64,000 bases of DNA from Pseudomonas cichorii (GTDB taxonomy: Bacteria; Pseudomonadota; Gammaproteobacteria; Pseudomonadales; Pseudomonadaceae), in the NCBI RefSeq assembly GCF_003700275.1, contig NZ_RBRE01000039.1:1-64000 (forward strand), read 5' to 3'. Position numbers and translations under genes: made by a program. Positions 8,987 through 18,761 of this stretch are shown here, one piece after another. How positions within the stretch are numbered: position 1 is the stretch's first letter; every line of letters starts with the position of its first letter. The notes under the pieces were generated by a model. The model made no database searches and was not told the origin of the DNA. It saw only the letters and a list, made by a program, of their open reading frames with translations.

Positions 8987-10081
8987 ATGAGCGCTGTTAA
9001 TCGCGCAGCGGTGGAGACGATTCTTCGCCAGTACACCGACCCCTATATGAACCTCGATCCGGTCACTGCCGGTTGCGTTCGAGCCATCGATATCGACGGC
9101 GCACAAGTCAGCGTGCAGCTTGAGCTGGGTTATGCCGCCGATCTGTTCAAAAATGGCTGGGCGCAGGTGTTGAAAACGGCAATCGAAGGCCTCGATGGCG
9201 TTGCCTCGGCCAAGGTCGATATCCGCAGTGTCATCAATCCTCACAAGGCCCAGAGCCAGATTCCGGGCCTGGCCAATGTGAAAAACATCGTTGCCGTGGC
9301 TTCGGGCAAGGGGGGCGTCGGCAAATCCACGACCGCAGCCAATCTGGCGCTGGCCCTTTCTCGTGAAGGCGCCCGGGTCGGTATTCTGGATGCTGACATC
9401 TATGGTCCTAGCCAGGGCGTGATGTTCGGTATTCCTGAGGGCACGCGCCCGCGCATCAAGGACCAGAAATGGTTCGTGCCGGTCGAGGCGCATGGTGTTG
9501 AAGTCATGTCCATGGCGTTTCTGACCGATGACAACACACCGATGGTCTGGCGCGGGCCGATGGTGTCCGGTGCCTTGCTGCAACTGGTTACCCAGACTGC
9601 CTGGAACGATCTGGATTACCTGGTCATCGACATGCCGCCCGGCACCGGCGATATCCAGTTGACCCTGGCGCAGAAGGTGCCGGTGGCAGGCTCGGTGATT
9701 GTCACCACGCCTCAGGATCTGGCCTTGCTGGATGCGAAAAAGGGCGTCGAAATGTTCCGCAAGGTCAATATTCCGGTATTGGGTGTCGTGGAAAACATGG
9801 CGGTGCATATCTGCTCGAACTGCGGGCATGCCGAGCATCTGTTCGGTGAGGGCGGCGGCGAGAAGCTCGCTTCGCAATATGACGTTGAACTGCTGGCTTC
9901 GCTGCCGCTGTCGATGTTGATACGCGAGCAGGCCGATGGCGGCAAGCCGACGGCAATTGCCGAGCCTGAAAGCCAGATTGCGATGGTCTATCAGGAACTG
10001 GCGCGGCATGTCGGGGCGCGAATTGTCTTGCAGGAAGCTGCAAGCCCGGCGATGCCGACGATTTCAATCAGCGACGATTGA
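8987..10081 (+). CDS. mrp: Mrp/ApbC family iron-sulfur cluster carrier ATPase
   Basis: This is a P-loop ATPase of the Mrp/NBP35 family (364 aa) that binds and transfers iron-sulfur clusters to apo-proteins in the cytoplasm. An N-terminal MIP18/DUF59-like domain (about 1-85) precedes the deviant Walker A motif GKGGVGKST (residues 107-115) and the Walker-B region DYLVIDMPPGTGD. The CxxC pair in ICSNCGH (around residue 273) is the cluster-bridging site. CGGAGT before the ATG serves as ribosome-binding site. Its divergence from metG and closeness to dcd match other Pseudomonas. Confidence 0.95.
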   Translation: MSAVNRAAVETILRQYTDPYMNLDPVTAGCVRAIDIDGAQVSVQLELGYAADLFKNGWAQVLKTAIEGLDGVASAKVDIRSVINPHKAQSQIPGLANVKNIVAVASGKGGVGKSTTAANLALALSREGARVGILDADIYGPSQGVMFGIPEGTRPRIKDQKWFVPVEAHGVEVMSMAFLTDDNTPMVWRGPMVSGALLQLVTQTAWNDLDYLVIDMPPGTGDIQLTLAQKVPVAGSVIVTTPQDLALLDAKKGVEMFRKVNIPVLGVVENMAVHICSNCGHAEHLFGEGGGEKLASQYDVELLASLPLSMLIREQADGGKPTAIAEPESQIAMVYQELARHVGARIVLQEAASPAMPTISISDD

Positions 10082-10083
10082 GG

Positions 10084-10127
10084 GCTACAGGAGCGAATTC
10101 ATTCGTGAATGAATTCGCTCCTGTAGC
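10084..10127. repeat. Perfect REP-type palindrome after mrp
   Basis: Two perfect 21-base arms (10084-10104 and 10107-10127) containing the core GAGCGAATTCATTC surround a two-base centre. It is the most symmetrical member of the GAATTCATTCGCGAA-type family found throughout the window. Sitting a few bases after the mrp stop, it can form a very stable stem in the mRNA and may also block 3' exonucleases. Confidence 0.85.
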
Positions 10128-10140
10128 AAGCACAAGCACA

Positions 10141-10172
10141 AAAAAACCCCGCTTTTGAGGGCGGGGTTTTTT
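10141..10172. terminator. Bidirectional terminator between mrp and the cold-shock gene
   Basis: The stem CCCCGC/GCGGGG has a run of six A on the left and T-rich sequence on the right, so it can act as a Rho-independent terminator for mrp (plus strand) and for the converging cold-shock gene (minus strand). Confidence 0.9.
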
Positions 10173-10189
10173 AAGCGAATCAGGACAAG

Positions 10190-10399
10190 TTAGATAACTT
10201 GAACTTCTTCAGCTTGCATGCCTTTCTGACCGCGGGTAGCGATGAAAGAAACCTGTTGGCCTTCTTTCAGGCTTTTGAAGCCGTCGGATTGGATAGCTTT
10301 GAAGTGTACGAACAGGTCGTCACCGGATTGTGGAGTGATGAAGCCGAAGCCTTTTTCATCGTTGAACCACTTAACGGTACCAGTTTGGCGATTGGACAT
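10190..10399 (-). CDS. Cold-shock domain protein (CspA family)
   Basis: This is a 69-residue single-stranded nucleic-acid-binding protein made of one cold-shock domain. Both RNA-binding motifs are intact: RNP1 as KGFGFI and RNP2 as DLFVHF. Such proteins act as RNA chaperones during cold adaptation or stationary phase. A ribosome-binding site (AAGGAG) precedes the ATG on the minus strand, and about 300 bases separate it from the dcd start. That spacing fits the long structured 5' leaders of csp mRNAs. Which Pseudomonas paralogue it is (capB, cspA, cspD) cannot be decided from this window. Confidence 0.95.
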   Translation of the reverse strand: MSNRQTGTVKWFNDEKGFGFITPQSGDDLFVHFKAIQSDGFKSLKEGQQVSFIATRGQKGMQAEEVQVI

Positions 10400-10718
10400 A
10401 ATATATCTCCTTGGACAAAGTTAACTGCGACTCAGGAAGAGCCCTGGCCGAGACTGAGTGCAAAGAGCTGGAAAATTCATGGAGATGGTTGGATCGAAAT
10501 TCAACATCGTGTAGAGATTCTCAGTGACACAAGCAACACAGTGGCGCCACCTTAACCCTTTTTAAGAGACGTGCCAATGGTCTGATGAGGATTATTTCCA
10601 TTAGCGGCCCAAGCGGGTACAAGACCCCTAAAGTCAGGATCTGTTGCCTTTGAACCGGACGCCTTGGCCCGGTAAGATGCCGGACATCTTTTTTCACCTC
10701 GCTATTCAGGACATCGCC
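10400..10718. promoter_or_regulatory. Divergent csp-dcd intergenic region
   Basis: No gene is seen in this 319-base gap. It must contain the promoters of the cold-shock gene (leftward) and dcd (rightward). The part next to the cold-shock gene probably forms a long 5' untranslated leader, by analogy with cspA; no specific box was identified. Confidence 0.5.
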
Positions 10719-11285
10719 ATGAGCATCAAATCGGACAAGTGGATTCGCCGCATGGCGCAAGAGCAAGGCATGATCGAGCCCTTCGTCGAGCGCCAGATGC
10801 GTGGCGAGGGCGCCGACCGTCTGATTTCCTTCGGCGTTTCCAGCTACGGCTACGACGTGCGTTGTGCCGATGAATTCAAGGTTTTCACCAACATCAATTC
10901 GGCGACCGTCGATCCGAAAAATTTCGATGAAAAAAGCTTCGTCGATATCAAGAGCGATGTCTGCATCATTCCGCCCAACTCCTTTGCGCTGGCGCGTACC
11001 GTCGAATACTTCCGTATTCCGCGCAACGTCCTGACCATCTGCCTGGGCAAGAGCACTTATGCGCGCTGCGGGATCATCGTCAACGTCACGCCGCTGGAGC
11101 CGGAATGGGAAGGCCACGTGACGCTGGAGTTCTCCAACACCACCACACTGCCGGCCAAGATCTACGCCAATGAAGGCGTGGCGCAGATGCTGTTCCTGGA
11201 ATCCGATGAGGAGTGTGAAGTCTCCTACAAGGATCGTGGCGGCAAGTATCAGGGCCAGCGTGGCGTAACCCTGCCTCGCACATGA
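10719..11285 (+). CDS. dcd: dCTP deaminase
   Basis: This enzyme deaminates dCTP to dUTP, feeding thymidylate synthesis. The 188-residue protein carries the trimeric dUTPase-like core, including [24 protein letters not shown] with the conserved arginine, and the catalytic glutamate segment [10 protein letters not shown]. The ATG at 10719 is chosen because the family starts with MSIKSDKWI; an upstream in-frame start at 10644 would add an unconserved extension. Length is normal for Gram-negative Dcd. Confidence 0.97.
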   Translation: MSIKSDKWIRRMAQEQGMIEPFVERQMRGEGADRLISFGVSSYGYDVRCADEFKVFTNINSATVDPKNFDEKSFVDIKSDVCIIPPNSFALARTVEYFRIPRNVLTICLGKSTYARCGIIVNVTPLEPEWEGHVTLEFSNTTTLPAKIYANEGVAQMLFLESDEECEVSYKDRGGKYQGQRGVTLPRT

Positions 11286-11398
11286 TTTTTCGGGTGCCGG
11301 GCCTGGGTGATTGAATTAATGCCCGTTTGTGCACTCTATTCCCTGACTGTCTCCCCTCACACATAGCGTATGTGGGGACTGATGATCGGGAGTGCCCT

Positions 11399-11614
11399 AT
11401 GAAGACAGATTTCAAACCCACTGACCGGGAAAAGCCCCCTCAACTCAATGAGATCGGACTGCTTGCCTGGTCGTTGATGGCTGATTCGCAGTTCAATATG
11501 GTGGGCGGCGGCATTCCGGGTGATCCAGGCCCGGACACGCCCTATCCGCCGCAGCCGCCGGAGCCCGGTGAGCCGACCTTGCCGGACGAGCCGCCGCCCG
11601 TTCCTGTCGCCTGA
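11399..11614 (+). CDS. Hypothetical proline-rich small protein, 71 aa
   Basis: This short frame has an unremarkable polar N-terminal half and a C-terminal half dominated by Pro, Gly and acidic residues (GGGIPGDPGPDTPYPPQP and PDEPPPVPVA). No signal peptide or family is recognised. The ATG lies just after a small hairpin (CACATA/TATGTG near 11359-11373) and a GGGAG-like ribosome-binding site. It sits between dcd and the converging aotP. The low-complexity tail looks disordered and could be a protein-interaction segment or a precursor peptide. Codon use is like the neighbours, which favours a real gene. Confidence 0.55.
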   Translation: MKTDFKPTDREKPPQLNEIGLLAWSLMADSQFNMVGGGIPGDPGPDTPYPPQPPEPGEPTLPDEPPPVPVA

Positions 11615-11661
11615 ATACCCTTGTGGTAGAAAGGCGCCAGTCTGTCCTGGCGCTTTTCTGC

Positions 11662-12426
11662 TTACTTCAGGTTGCCGCTCAGGAACTGCTGCAGGCGCTC
11701 GCTCTTGGGATTGTTGAGCACTTCGTCCGGATGCCCCGACTCTTCGATCTGGCCCTTGTGCAGAAACACCACTTGTGTGGCGACCTTGCGGGCGAAGCCC
11801 ATTTCGTGGGTGACCAGAATCATGGTCCGGCCTTCTTCAGCCAGGCCCTGGATTACCTTGAGCACCTCACCGACCAGCTCCGGGTCGAGGGCCGAGGTGG
11901 GTTCGTCGAACAGCATGATTTCCGGTTCCATCGCCAGTGCGCGGGCAATTGCCACTCGCTGCTGCTGGCCGCCGGAAAGAAAGGCAGGATATTGATCGGC
12001 GACCCGCTCGGGCAGGCCGACCTTTTCCAGATACTTGCGGGCACGCTGTTCCGCTTCGGCCTTGGGCACACCGAGCACCCGGCGCGGAGCCATGGTGACG
12101 TTTTCCAGCACGGTCATGTGCGCCCACAGGTTGAAATGCTGGAAGACCATCGCCAGCCGTGTGCGGATGCGCTGTAGCTCATCGGCATCGGCGACCCGCA
12201 TACCGTCCTTGTCGCTGACCATGCGGATCTGTTCGCCATCCAGACTCATGGCGCCGTCGTTGGGTTGTTCCAGAAAGTTGATGCAGCGCAGAAAGGTGCT
12301 CTTGCCTGAACCGCTGGCGCCGATCAGGCAGATCACATCACCGCTTTGTGCCTTGAGCGATACGCCCTTGAGTACCTCGTTGTCGCCATAGCTTTTGTGC
12401 AGGCCATCGATGGTCAGTTTGTACAT
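11662..12426 (-). CDS. aotP: Arginine/ornithine ABC transporter ATPase AotP
   Basis: This is the ATP-binding subunit (254 aa) of a polar amino-acid ABC importer. It has Walker A GASGSGKST, the signature LSGGQQQR, Walker B IMLFDEPTSALDP and the H-loop VTHEMGF. The gene is last in the block aotJ-aotQ-aotM-aotO-aotP, which matches the Pseudomonas arginine/ornithine uptake operon rather than the histidine operon because of the intervening aotO-type gene. The argR regulator, which I recall following aotP in P. aeruginosa, is not found downstream here. Confidence 0.9.
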   Translation of the reverse strand: MYKLTIDGLHKSYGDNEVLKGVSLKAQSGDVICLIGASGSGKSTFLRCINFLEQPNDGAMSLDGEQIRMVSDKDGMRVADADELQRIRTRLAMVFQHFNLWAHMTVLENVTMAPRRVLGVPKAEAEQRARKYLEKVGLPERVADQYPAFLSGGQQQRVAIARALAMEPEIMLFDEPTSALDPELVGEVLKVIQGLAEEGRTMILVTHEMGFARKVATQVVFLHKGQIEESGHPDEVLNNPKSERLQQFLSGNLK

Positions 12427-12435
12427 GTCGGGTCC

Positions 12436-13554
12436 TCAAGGAGAAAGTAGATAGCCGCTGCGATAGGCCTGAGTGCCAGCGACATGAGCGATGATCATGC
12501 CTGCGGTTGCCATGCGTCGTAATGAGCGGGCATACAGCAGGCCAGCGTTTTGCGCGTGAATGGAGGTGACGGCGTCGCTGATCGGGTCGATGACTTCGGC
12601 GATCAGTTGCCCGGCCTCGATGTACTCGCCGGGCAGGGCACAGAACACCAGCAACCCGCCAGCCGGAGTGAAGACCGGCTCGACCGCTGCCAGCGGAGTC
12701 GCCGGGTAAAGCAGCTCGGGTGGTTCGGGTGCTTCGCCGGCAATCGCGCCAAAGTCGATCAGGTAATTGATGATCGCCTGGCAATCGCGGCTGCCCAGAG
12801 CGTGATTGACGTCGCCCTGGCCACGTAATTCGAGCGTCACCGAGAAACTGCCCATCGGGATCGGGAAGCGCTCACCGAAGCGTTGCTGCAATTGCCACCA
12901 GACCAGCGTGAAGCATTCATCGAACGATTGCCCGCCCGAATCGGTCGCCAGCAGGCTGGCCTGTGCGCCCAGATAGCGCGAGAGCGGTTCGACTTTTGGC
13001 CAGGCTTCGGGCGTGGTGTAGAGGTGTTCCACCGACTCGAAGTCGCAATGCAGATCGAGCACCATATCGGCAGTGCAGGCAAGTTTTTGCAGGGTCAGAC
13101 GCAGTGACTGCAATTGCGTCGTGGCGACCTGCGCATCGAGGGCCATGCGCAGGTTGGCGCGGATCAGCGCCAGGTTGTGCTCGGCATTGCCATTGAGCTG
13201 GCTTTCGATCCGATCGCCGATCTGTTCGCCGAGGTCGGTAAACCAGCGATTGAAATTCTGCCCGCTCTCCAGCTCGTAACGCCCCAGCGGGGTGTCCATC
13301 AGAATCTGTTCCAGGCCAATCGGGTTGGCCACCGGGACGACAATGATTTGCGCACGCAGCAGGCCTGCGTTTTCCAGTTCTGCCAGACGCTGTTTCAGAT
13401 ACCAGGCCACCAGCATGCCCGGCAGTTCGTCGGCATGCAGCGACGCCTGGATATAGATCTTGCGGCCTGCATCCTGCGGGCCGTAATGGAAACTGTGGAC
13501 TTGCCGCGCAGTGCCGGGCACCGGCGACAGCAAGTCGTGGGTCTGATGATCCAT
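12436..13554 (-). CDS. aotO: Succinylglutamate desuccinylase/aspartoacylase family protein AotO
   Basis: This is a zinc carboxypeptidase-fold protein of 372 residues in the AstE/AspA family. The zinc-binding signature H-x-x-E is in SLHADELPGML and a later histidine in DLHCDFESVEH. The C-terminal quarter has the beta-rich domain typical of the family. In P. aeruginosa a protein of this kind is encoded within the aot operon (aotO); it is not needed for transport in the strict sense and its substrate is not established. It lies between aotM and aotP with short gaps (15 and 9 bases), so it is co-transcribed. Confidence 0.85.
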   Translation of the reverse strand: MDHQTHDLLSPVPGTARQVHSFHYGPQDAGRKIYIQASLHADELPGMLVAWYLKQRLAELENAGLLRAQIIVVPVANPIGLEQILMDTPLGRYELESGQNFNRWFTDLGEQIGDRIESQLNGNAEHNLALIRANLRMALDAQVATTQLQSLRLTLQKLACTADMVLDLHCDFESVEHLYTTPEAWPKVEPLSRYLGAQASLLATDSGGQSFDECFTLVWWQLQQRFGERFPIPMGSFSVTLELRGQGDVNHALGSRDCQAIINYLIDFGAIAGEAPEPPELLYPATPLAAVEPVFTPAGGLLVFCALPGEYIEAGQLIAEVIDPISDAVTSIHAQNAGLLYARSLRRMATAGMIIAHVAGTQAYRSGYLLSP

Positions 13555-13569
13555 GGGCGGAAAACCTGT

Positions 13570-14280
13570 CTAGTGAGCCGGGCCGAGAAAGGCCAGCCAG
13601 CGACGTTCGGCAAGACGGAACAACCCGACAAGAATAAAAGTGACGGTCAGGTACATGACCGCGGCAATCCCGAAGGACTGGAAGGTCATGAAGGTTGCCG
13701 AGTTGGCATCGCGTGCCACCTTGAGAATGTCCGGCACCGTGGCGGTGAAGGCAACGGTGGTCGAGTGCAGCATCAGGATCACTTCGTTGCTGTAGTACGG
13801 CAGCGAACGACGCAGCGCCGACGGCATGATCACGTAGGCATACAGCTTCCAGCCGGTCAGGCCATAGGCCTTGGCCGCTTCGACTTCGCCGTGGGCCATG
13901 CTGCGTATCGCACCGGCGAAAATCTCGGTGGTGTAGGCGCAGGTATTGAGGGTGAAGGCCAGGATGGTGCAGTTCATCGCGTCGCGAAAGAACGCATCCA
14001 GCAACGGTTGTTCACGCACCGCCGCGATGCTGTAGATGCCGGTGTAGCAGATCAGCAACTGTATATAGAGCGGCGTGCCGCGGAACAGGTAGGTATAGAA
14101 CTGCACCGGCCAGCGTACCCAGCGCTTTTCCGAAACCCGGGCGATGGACAGCGGGATCGACAGGCAGAAGCCGATGGCGATGGAGGCGCTGAGCAGCCAC
14201 ATGGTCATCGCCAGGCCGGTCACGTTGACGCCGTCGGTATAGAGAAAGGCCTGCCAGTACTCCTGAAGCAACTCGATCAT
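13570..14280 (-). CDS. aotM: Arginine/ornithine ABC transporter permease AotM
   Basis: This is an inner-membrane permease of 236 residues in the HisM/GlnP family. It has several transmembrane helices and the EAA loop (EVEAAKAYGLTGWKLYAYVIMP) that docks on the ATPase. The start overlaps the aotQ stop by four bases, giving translational coupling. It pairs with AotQ to form the pore, fed by the periplasmic AotJ. Confidence 0.9.
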   Translation of the reverse strand: MIELLQEYWQAFLYTDGVNVTGLAMTMWLLSASIAIGFCLSIPLSIARVSEKRWVRWPVQFYTYLFRGTPLYIQLLICYTGIYSIAAVREQPLLDAFFRDAMNCTILAFTLNTCAYTTEIFAGAIRSMAHGEVEAAKAYGLTGWKLYAYVIMPSALRRSLPYYSNEVILMLHSTTVAFTATVPDILKVARDANSATFMTFQSFGIAAVMYLTVTFILVGLFRLAERRWLAFLGPAH

Positions 14281-15005
14281 CGTTTTGCCTCCCGGCTGCC
14301 TGCGGCGTAATGCCGTTCGGCCCAGCGCAGGGCGATGTTCGAGGCGCTGGTGATCAGCAGATAGATCAGCGCTGCCAGCACCAGGAAGTAGAACAGTTGA
14401 TAAGTGCTTTTGCCGGCATCCTGGGAAGCCTTGACCAGATCGGCCAGACCGATGATCGACACCAGTGCAGTGGCCTTGAGCAGTACTTGCCAGTTATTGC
14501 CGATACCCGGCAGCGCGTAGCGCATCATTTGCGGGAACACCACATAGCGAAAACGCTGGCCGCGTTTGAGGCCATAGGCAATGGCGGCTTCGACCTGGCC
14601 GCGTGGAACCGACAGAATGGCACCGCGGAAGGTTTCCGTGAAATAGGCACCATAAATGAAGCCCAGAGTGATGACGCCGGCACCGAACGGGTTGATTTCG
14701 ATGTATTCCCATTCCATGGCATCGGTGAGGCTGGTGAGCCAGGTTTGCAGGCTGTAGAAAATCAGCAGCATCAGCACCAGATCCGGAACCCCGCGGATCA
14801 GGGTGGTGTAGATCTGGGCCGGCACGCGCAGCAGCGCCGAGCTGGACAGCTTGGCACTGGCGCCGATCAGGCCGAGCACGATGCTCAGCAACAGCGACAG
14901 TACCGATAATTTGATGGTCATCCAGGTACCCTGCAACAGCAGCGGGCCGAAGCCTTTCAAGCTGAATGCCGAGAGTCCCAGGTTTTGCATGAGTGCATCG
15001 AGCAT
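14277..15005 (-). CDS. aotQ: Arginine/ornithine ABC transporter permease AotQ
   Basis: This is the second permease (242 aa) of the HisQ type. Hydrophobic helices cover most of the length, and the coupling loop reads QVEAAIAYGLKRGQRF followed by VFPQMMRYALPG. It precedes aotM with a four-base overlap and follows aotJ after an 85-base gap, which often holds a weak stem that sets binding-protein excess. Function is import of basic amino acids across the inner membrane. Confidence 0.9.
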   Translation of the reverse strand: MLDALMQNLGLSAFSLKGFGPLLLQGTWMTIKLSVLSLLLSIVLGLIGASAKLSSSALLRVPAQIYTTLIRGVPDLVLMLLIFYSLQTWLTSLTDAMEWEYIEINPFGAGVITLGFIYGAYFTETFRGAILSVPRGQVEAAIAYGLKRGQRFRYVVFPQMMRYALPGIGNNWQVLLKATALVSIIGLADLVKASQDAGKSTYQLFYFLVLAALIYLLITSASNIALRWAERHYAAGSREAKR

Positions 15006-15090
15006 GGGTCAAGCCTTGAGCGGGCAACAAACAGAAACGCCCATCGAGAGCGGCGGCGGATCATCGCCGAAATCGATGGGCGTCGGGGTG

Positions 15091-15873
15091 TTATTTACCG
15101 CTGTACAGATTCAGGTCGCCAAAGTGTTTTTTCTGGATTTCGGCGTAAGTGCCATCATCGTGTAACGCTTTGATACCTTTATCCAGAAGAGCCTTGAGCT
15201 CTTTGTTACCTTTTGCGATACCGATAGCGGTCTTGGCTGGCAACAGAGGGCTGTCGACCGGCTCGCTGACTTCATAGCCAGCGCCTGCCGGGGACTTCAG
15301 GAAGCCCAGTTCGGCTTGCAGCATGTCCTGGATGGAGGCATCGAGGCGGCCGGAAGTCAGGTCCGCATAAACCTGATCCTGGTTGGCGTAGGCCTTGGTG
15401 CTCACGCCAGCCTTGTCCAGCACGGCCTTGGCATAGGCTTCCTGGATGGTGCCTTGCTCGTAGCCGACGCTTTTGCCTTTCAGGCTGGCCGGGTCTGCGG
15501 TGAAGCCTGCACCTTTTTTGAACACCAGCGATGTCGGGCCGGAGAACAGTTCGTTGGAGAAGTCGATGACTTTCTCGCGGGCCGGGGTCACGGTCATCGA
15601 CGAGATCACACCGTCGAATTTCTTGGCTTTCAGGCCCGGAATCATGCCGTCGAAATCGCTTTCGACCCACTTGCAGGTCACGTTCAGTTCTTTACAGATT
15701 GCATTGCCCAGGTCGATATCGAAGCCCTGGAGGCTGCCGTCTGCGGCTTTCGATTCAAAAGGAGCGTAGGAAGGATCGACGCCAAAACGCAGCTCCTTGT
15801 ACTCCTTGGCCATTGTGTTACCGGCGGCCAGGCACAGAGCCAGTGCGGAAAGGGTCAGCCATGCTTTTTTCAT
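15091..15873 (-). CDS. aotJ: Arginine/ornithine periplasmic binding protein AotJ
   Basis: This is a solute-binding protein of family 3 (260 aa). A Sec signal peptide (MKKAWLTLSALALCLAAGNTM, cleavage near residue 22) is followed by LRFGVDPSYAPFESK, the amino-acid-binding first lobe, and FDGVISSMTVTPAREKVIDFS, a family signature with the ligand-contacting arginine. It delivers basic amino acids to AotQM. First gene of the transport operon, with a 298-base upstream gap that should contain the promoter. Confidence 0.92.
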   Translation of the reverse strand: MKKAWLTLSALALCLAAGNTMAKEYKELRFGVDPSYAPFESKAADGSLQGFDIDLGNAICKELNVTCKWVESDFDGMIPGLKAKKFDGVISSMTVTPAREKVIDFSNELFSGPTSLVFKKGAGFTADPASLKGKSVGYEQGTIQEAYAKAVLDKAGVSTKAYANQDQVYADLTSGRLDASIQDMLQAELGFLKSPAGAGYEVSEPVDSPLLPAKTAIGIAKGNKELKALLDKGIKALHDDGTYAEIQKKHFGDLNLYSGK

Positions 15874-16124
15874 TGTTCAGTCCTTAACCAAATTGAGCGT
15901 AGAGAACACGCCAGGCTTGCTACCGGCGGATGCCAGACCGGCAAGAAGTAGCAATTTCCGAACCAACGAGACGAACGTGCGTTTTAAATGTAAGCACTTG
16001 TCGCAATGGTGAATTAGCTTGCCATCATTGGCGATTTTGCTTCCGGCCCCCGGAGCGGGCGGATTTGGCGCGCGGTTCCATGCCCGCACTGCAGGAGCGA
16101 TTATTGCTCAATCGATGCGTCCAG

Positions 16125-16154
16125 AATGGGGCGCCGCAAACGCGGCGCTCCATT
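16125..16154. terminator. Terminator-like hairpin downstream of quiP
   Basis: Arms AATGGGGCGCCGC and GCGGCGCTCCATT flank a four-base loop and are followed by a short T-run on the plus side. It lies between the quiP stop (16172) and the aotJ promoter region and probably ends quiP transcription. Confidence 0.75.
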
Positions 16155-16171
16155 TTGGTGCTTTTAGAGTG

Positions 16172-18649
16172 TTACTTGCCGGGAGTCAGGGTAAGGCGCT
16201 GCTTGCCATAGCCCTTTTCATAATTCTGCTGTTGCAGCGGGATCGACTGATATTGCGCCTTGAGCCACGGCTCTATGCTATTGGCGTAGTGCGGGCTGGC
16301 CGGATTGTCCGACTGACCGGTACTGACCATGCCCATCATCGGCTCGACCTGACTGAAGTCGACGATCATGCGCATGGCTGGAGCCGGATGGGCATCCAGA
16401 TTCTGGCCCCACTCATAACCCGAGACATTCAGAGTGCTGTGGTCACCACCGGCCGCGCTCGGGCTGCGATTGAAATGGTTGCCGCCCAGGGCCCTGGCCA
16501 GAGGGTTGGCTGGCGCAGACCAGTTTTCGCGATGCAGCTTGCCCCATTGCCAGGCCTTGTGGTCGCTGCCCAACAGGCTGTCGCCTGCGCTGATGGCGGC
16601 CGCCAGACTGCGCGCCAGAATCGCTGGCTTGTCTTCTTTTTGCGGGGTTTTCAGGTCGTCCCAGTAAGGGCTGTCTTCGCGGCCCAGCAGGTGATCGGCC
16701 TGCGGCGAGTAGGACGAGCTGGCATTGGCGCTCAAGGCTTTCCAGGCCAGGCTGCTTTCCGGACCCAGTTCGTCGAGGAAAGTCTGTTTGGCGCTTTCCT
16801 GCAGGAACAGCTCATAGAGCGCTGCATCGGCGGAACTGGCGGTGAGTCTGCCATCGAAAGCCATCAGGCGGGTATAGGCTTCCCGAGCCTTGCCGCGCTC
16901 GGCCTCGGGCAGTGCGTCGATGGCCTGCTTGAGCGGCTTGGCCATGCCCGGCGCCTCGAACATGTTCTTGAGCTTGGCGGCAAAGGTCGTGGTCTGGTCG
17001 TACTGCATGGCGATGGTGCTACGGGTGTCCTGCTTGCCAGCATTGGCCAGTTCGGCAATACGCTCGGCCCGTTCCGGATAGCCCCAGGAATTGGACAGTT
17101 GCATGCCATAACCCTTGGGCACCGTGCGTTGATTGGCGGTGGCGATCCAGCCCTGGCGCGGGTCCTGATCGTAAGGATGCAGCATCGCGTCGGCAAAGCC
17201 GTCCCAGTCGTACTTGCCATCCCAGCCCGGCGAAGGCAGCAGGCCCTGGCCTTCACGGCGGTTCGGGAAGCGACCGGTCACCTGCCAGCCGATGTTCGAG
17301 GCATCGGCAAACACCATGTTCAGGGTGATTGCACGAATTTCGCGAGTGGTGTCGAAGGCTTTTTCTACGTTGGGTGCGCGGGACAGATCGAAGAACGCAT
17401 CGAGGCTCTTGTCGTCCTTGACGTCCGGGGTTTGCAGGGCCAGGCCCAGACCGTTGCCCAGCGCTGTTGCGCCGGTATTCAGCAGTGCGCCGTGGCGGGT
17501 GGCATACACGGTTTCACGAACCGGGCGGCCACCTTTGACCAGGAAGGTTTCTTCGTGGGCGATGGCAGGCAGCCATTTGCCGTCAGCCATATAGAACAGG
17601 CGGTTGTTTTCGCGCTTGAGCTTTTCCAGGAACAGGTCCTGGTTGTCGCCCTTCACGTTGCTCATGCTCCACGCCAGCTTGCCGTTGAAACCGCTCAAGA
17701 CCAGTGGCAGACCGGCAATCGACGCGCCCGAGGCCTGATACTTCGGTGCGCGCAACTGCACGAAACTCCAGGCCGACGTGATGCCCGCAGGCAATTGTAT
17801 CTCGCTGGCCAGCAGGCTCTTGCCGTTGCGGCTGCGTTGCGGGGCGATGGCCCAGTTGCTGGCAGCAGCCACGCCGAGCATGTTCAGGTCGGCGAGTTGC
17901 AAGGCAACCTTGTTCAGGTCGTTCAGTTCGGGGAGCTGGTTGTTGAGGCTCAGGCCCTTGAGCTTGTCGGCTTCAGCGAATGGCAAGGCTTCGTCGGGAT
18001 AGGTCGGCAGCAGCCAGGCCAGTTTGTCGGCACCGACTTTCTGCGCCAGCACCAGTGCCGAGAGTTCTTCCTGCAGGTTCACCGACATATTGAAGCTCAG
18101 CAGGCTGAAAATCAGCGCCGAATCCTCGGGTTTCCAGTATTCCGGGCGATAGCCGGAGCTGGCCAGATCTGCCGGCAGTTTGTCGCGGTAGCGGAATAGA
18201 TAGGCGTTGACCCCGCGGGCATACACCTCGAAGAAGCGCTTGAGGCGCGGCGATGAGGCGTTGTAAAGCTCGCTGGCGCGTTGCTTGAGATTGGCCGAGC
18301 GCATCAGGCGATCGACTTCCAGCGCATCGGCGCCGGCCATTTCCGCCAGACGTCCTTGTGCCAGCAGGCGCATACCGAGCATCTGGCTGATGCGGTCGCC
18401 GGCATGCACATAACCCAGCGTGAACAGCGCATCGTGATACGTGCTGCTTTCTATCAGTGGCATGCCCAGATTGTTGCGGCGTACCGATACGTTCTGGGCC
18501 AGCCCCTTGACCGGGAATACCCCGGAACCGGGCAGCAATGTGTCGCTGTCACCACCGCCCAACTGGCAGCCCGCAAGGCCCAGGAAACTTGCCGCAAGGG
18601 CGGCAGCACTGAATCGGCTCAGGAAATATGAAGGGGCTGGCGAGGCCAT
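16172..18649 (-). CDS. quiP: Penicillin-acylase family lipoprotein, QuiP-type acyl-homoserine lactone acylase
   Basis: This is an N-terminal nucleophile hydrolase of 825 residues. A lipoprotein signal (LAGC, C28) directs it to the periplasm, probably outer-membrane anchored. The precursor should cut itself before S264 ([10 protein letters not shown]), which then becomes the catalytic serine of the beta chain; an alpha chain and spacer precede it. The order quiP, gst, SEC-C gene, lipoprotein matches the P. aeruginosa quiP neighbourhood as I recall it. QuiP degrades long-chain acyl-homoserine lactones, so the enzyme may tune quorum sensing. Other acylases share the fold, and substrate cannot be read from sequence. 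Confidence 0.82.
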   Translation of the reverse strand: MASPAPSYFLSRFSAAALAASFLGLAGCQLGGGDSDTLLPGSGVFPVKGLAQNVSVRRNNLGMPLIESSTYHDALFTLGYVHAGDRISQMLGMRLLAQGRLAEMAGADALEVDRLMRSANLKQRASELYNASSPRLKRFFEVYARGVNAYLFRYRDKLPADLASSGYRPEYWKPEDSALIFSLLSFNMSVNLQEELSALVLAQKVGADKLAWLLPTYPDEALPFAEADKLKGLSLNNQLPELNDLNKVALQLADLNMLGVAAASNWAIAPQRSRNGKSLLASEIQLPAGITSAWSFVQLRAPKYQASGASIAGLPLVLSGFNGKLAWSMSNVKGDNQDLFLEKLKRENNRLFYMADGKWLPAIAHEETFLVKGGRPVRETVYATRHGALLNTGATALGNGLGLALQTPDVKDDKSLDAFFDLSRAPNVEKAFDTTREIRAITLNMVFADASNIGWQVTGRFPNRREGQGLLPSPGWDGKYDWDGFADAMLHPYDQDPRQGWIATANQRTVPKGYGMQLSNSWGYPERAERIAELANAGKQDTRSTIAMQYDQTTTFAAKLKNMFEAPGMAKPLKQAIDALPEAERGKAREAYTRLMAFDGRLTASSADAALYELFLQESAKQTFLDELGPESSLAWKALSANASSSYSPQADHLLGREDSPYWDDLKTPQKEDKPAILARSLAAAISAGDSLLGSDHKAWQWGKLHRENWSAPANPLARALGGNHFNRSPSAAGGDHSTLNVSGYEWGQNLDAHPAPAMRMIVDFSQVEPMMGMVSTGQSDNPASPHYANSIEPWLKAQYQSIPLQQQNYEKGYGKQRLTLTPGK

Positions 18650-18761
18650 GGCGAAACTCCCGCGGGGGTGGCGTATGTAAAGGTCGCTACGTTAGAGAGC
18701 GGACAGTCGCCATGCAAGACAGAAAGCGGAGTTTATTTCAGGATTTTACAAGAGGATGTTG

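Noticed and set aside
16019..18199. A 726-codon frame opposite quiP
   Set aside because: Same reason: antisense of a real gene, rich in Arg and Gln, without domains.
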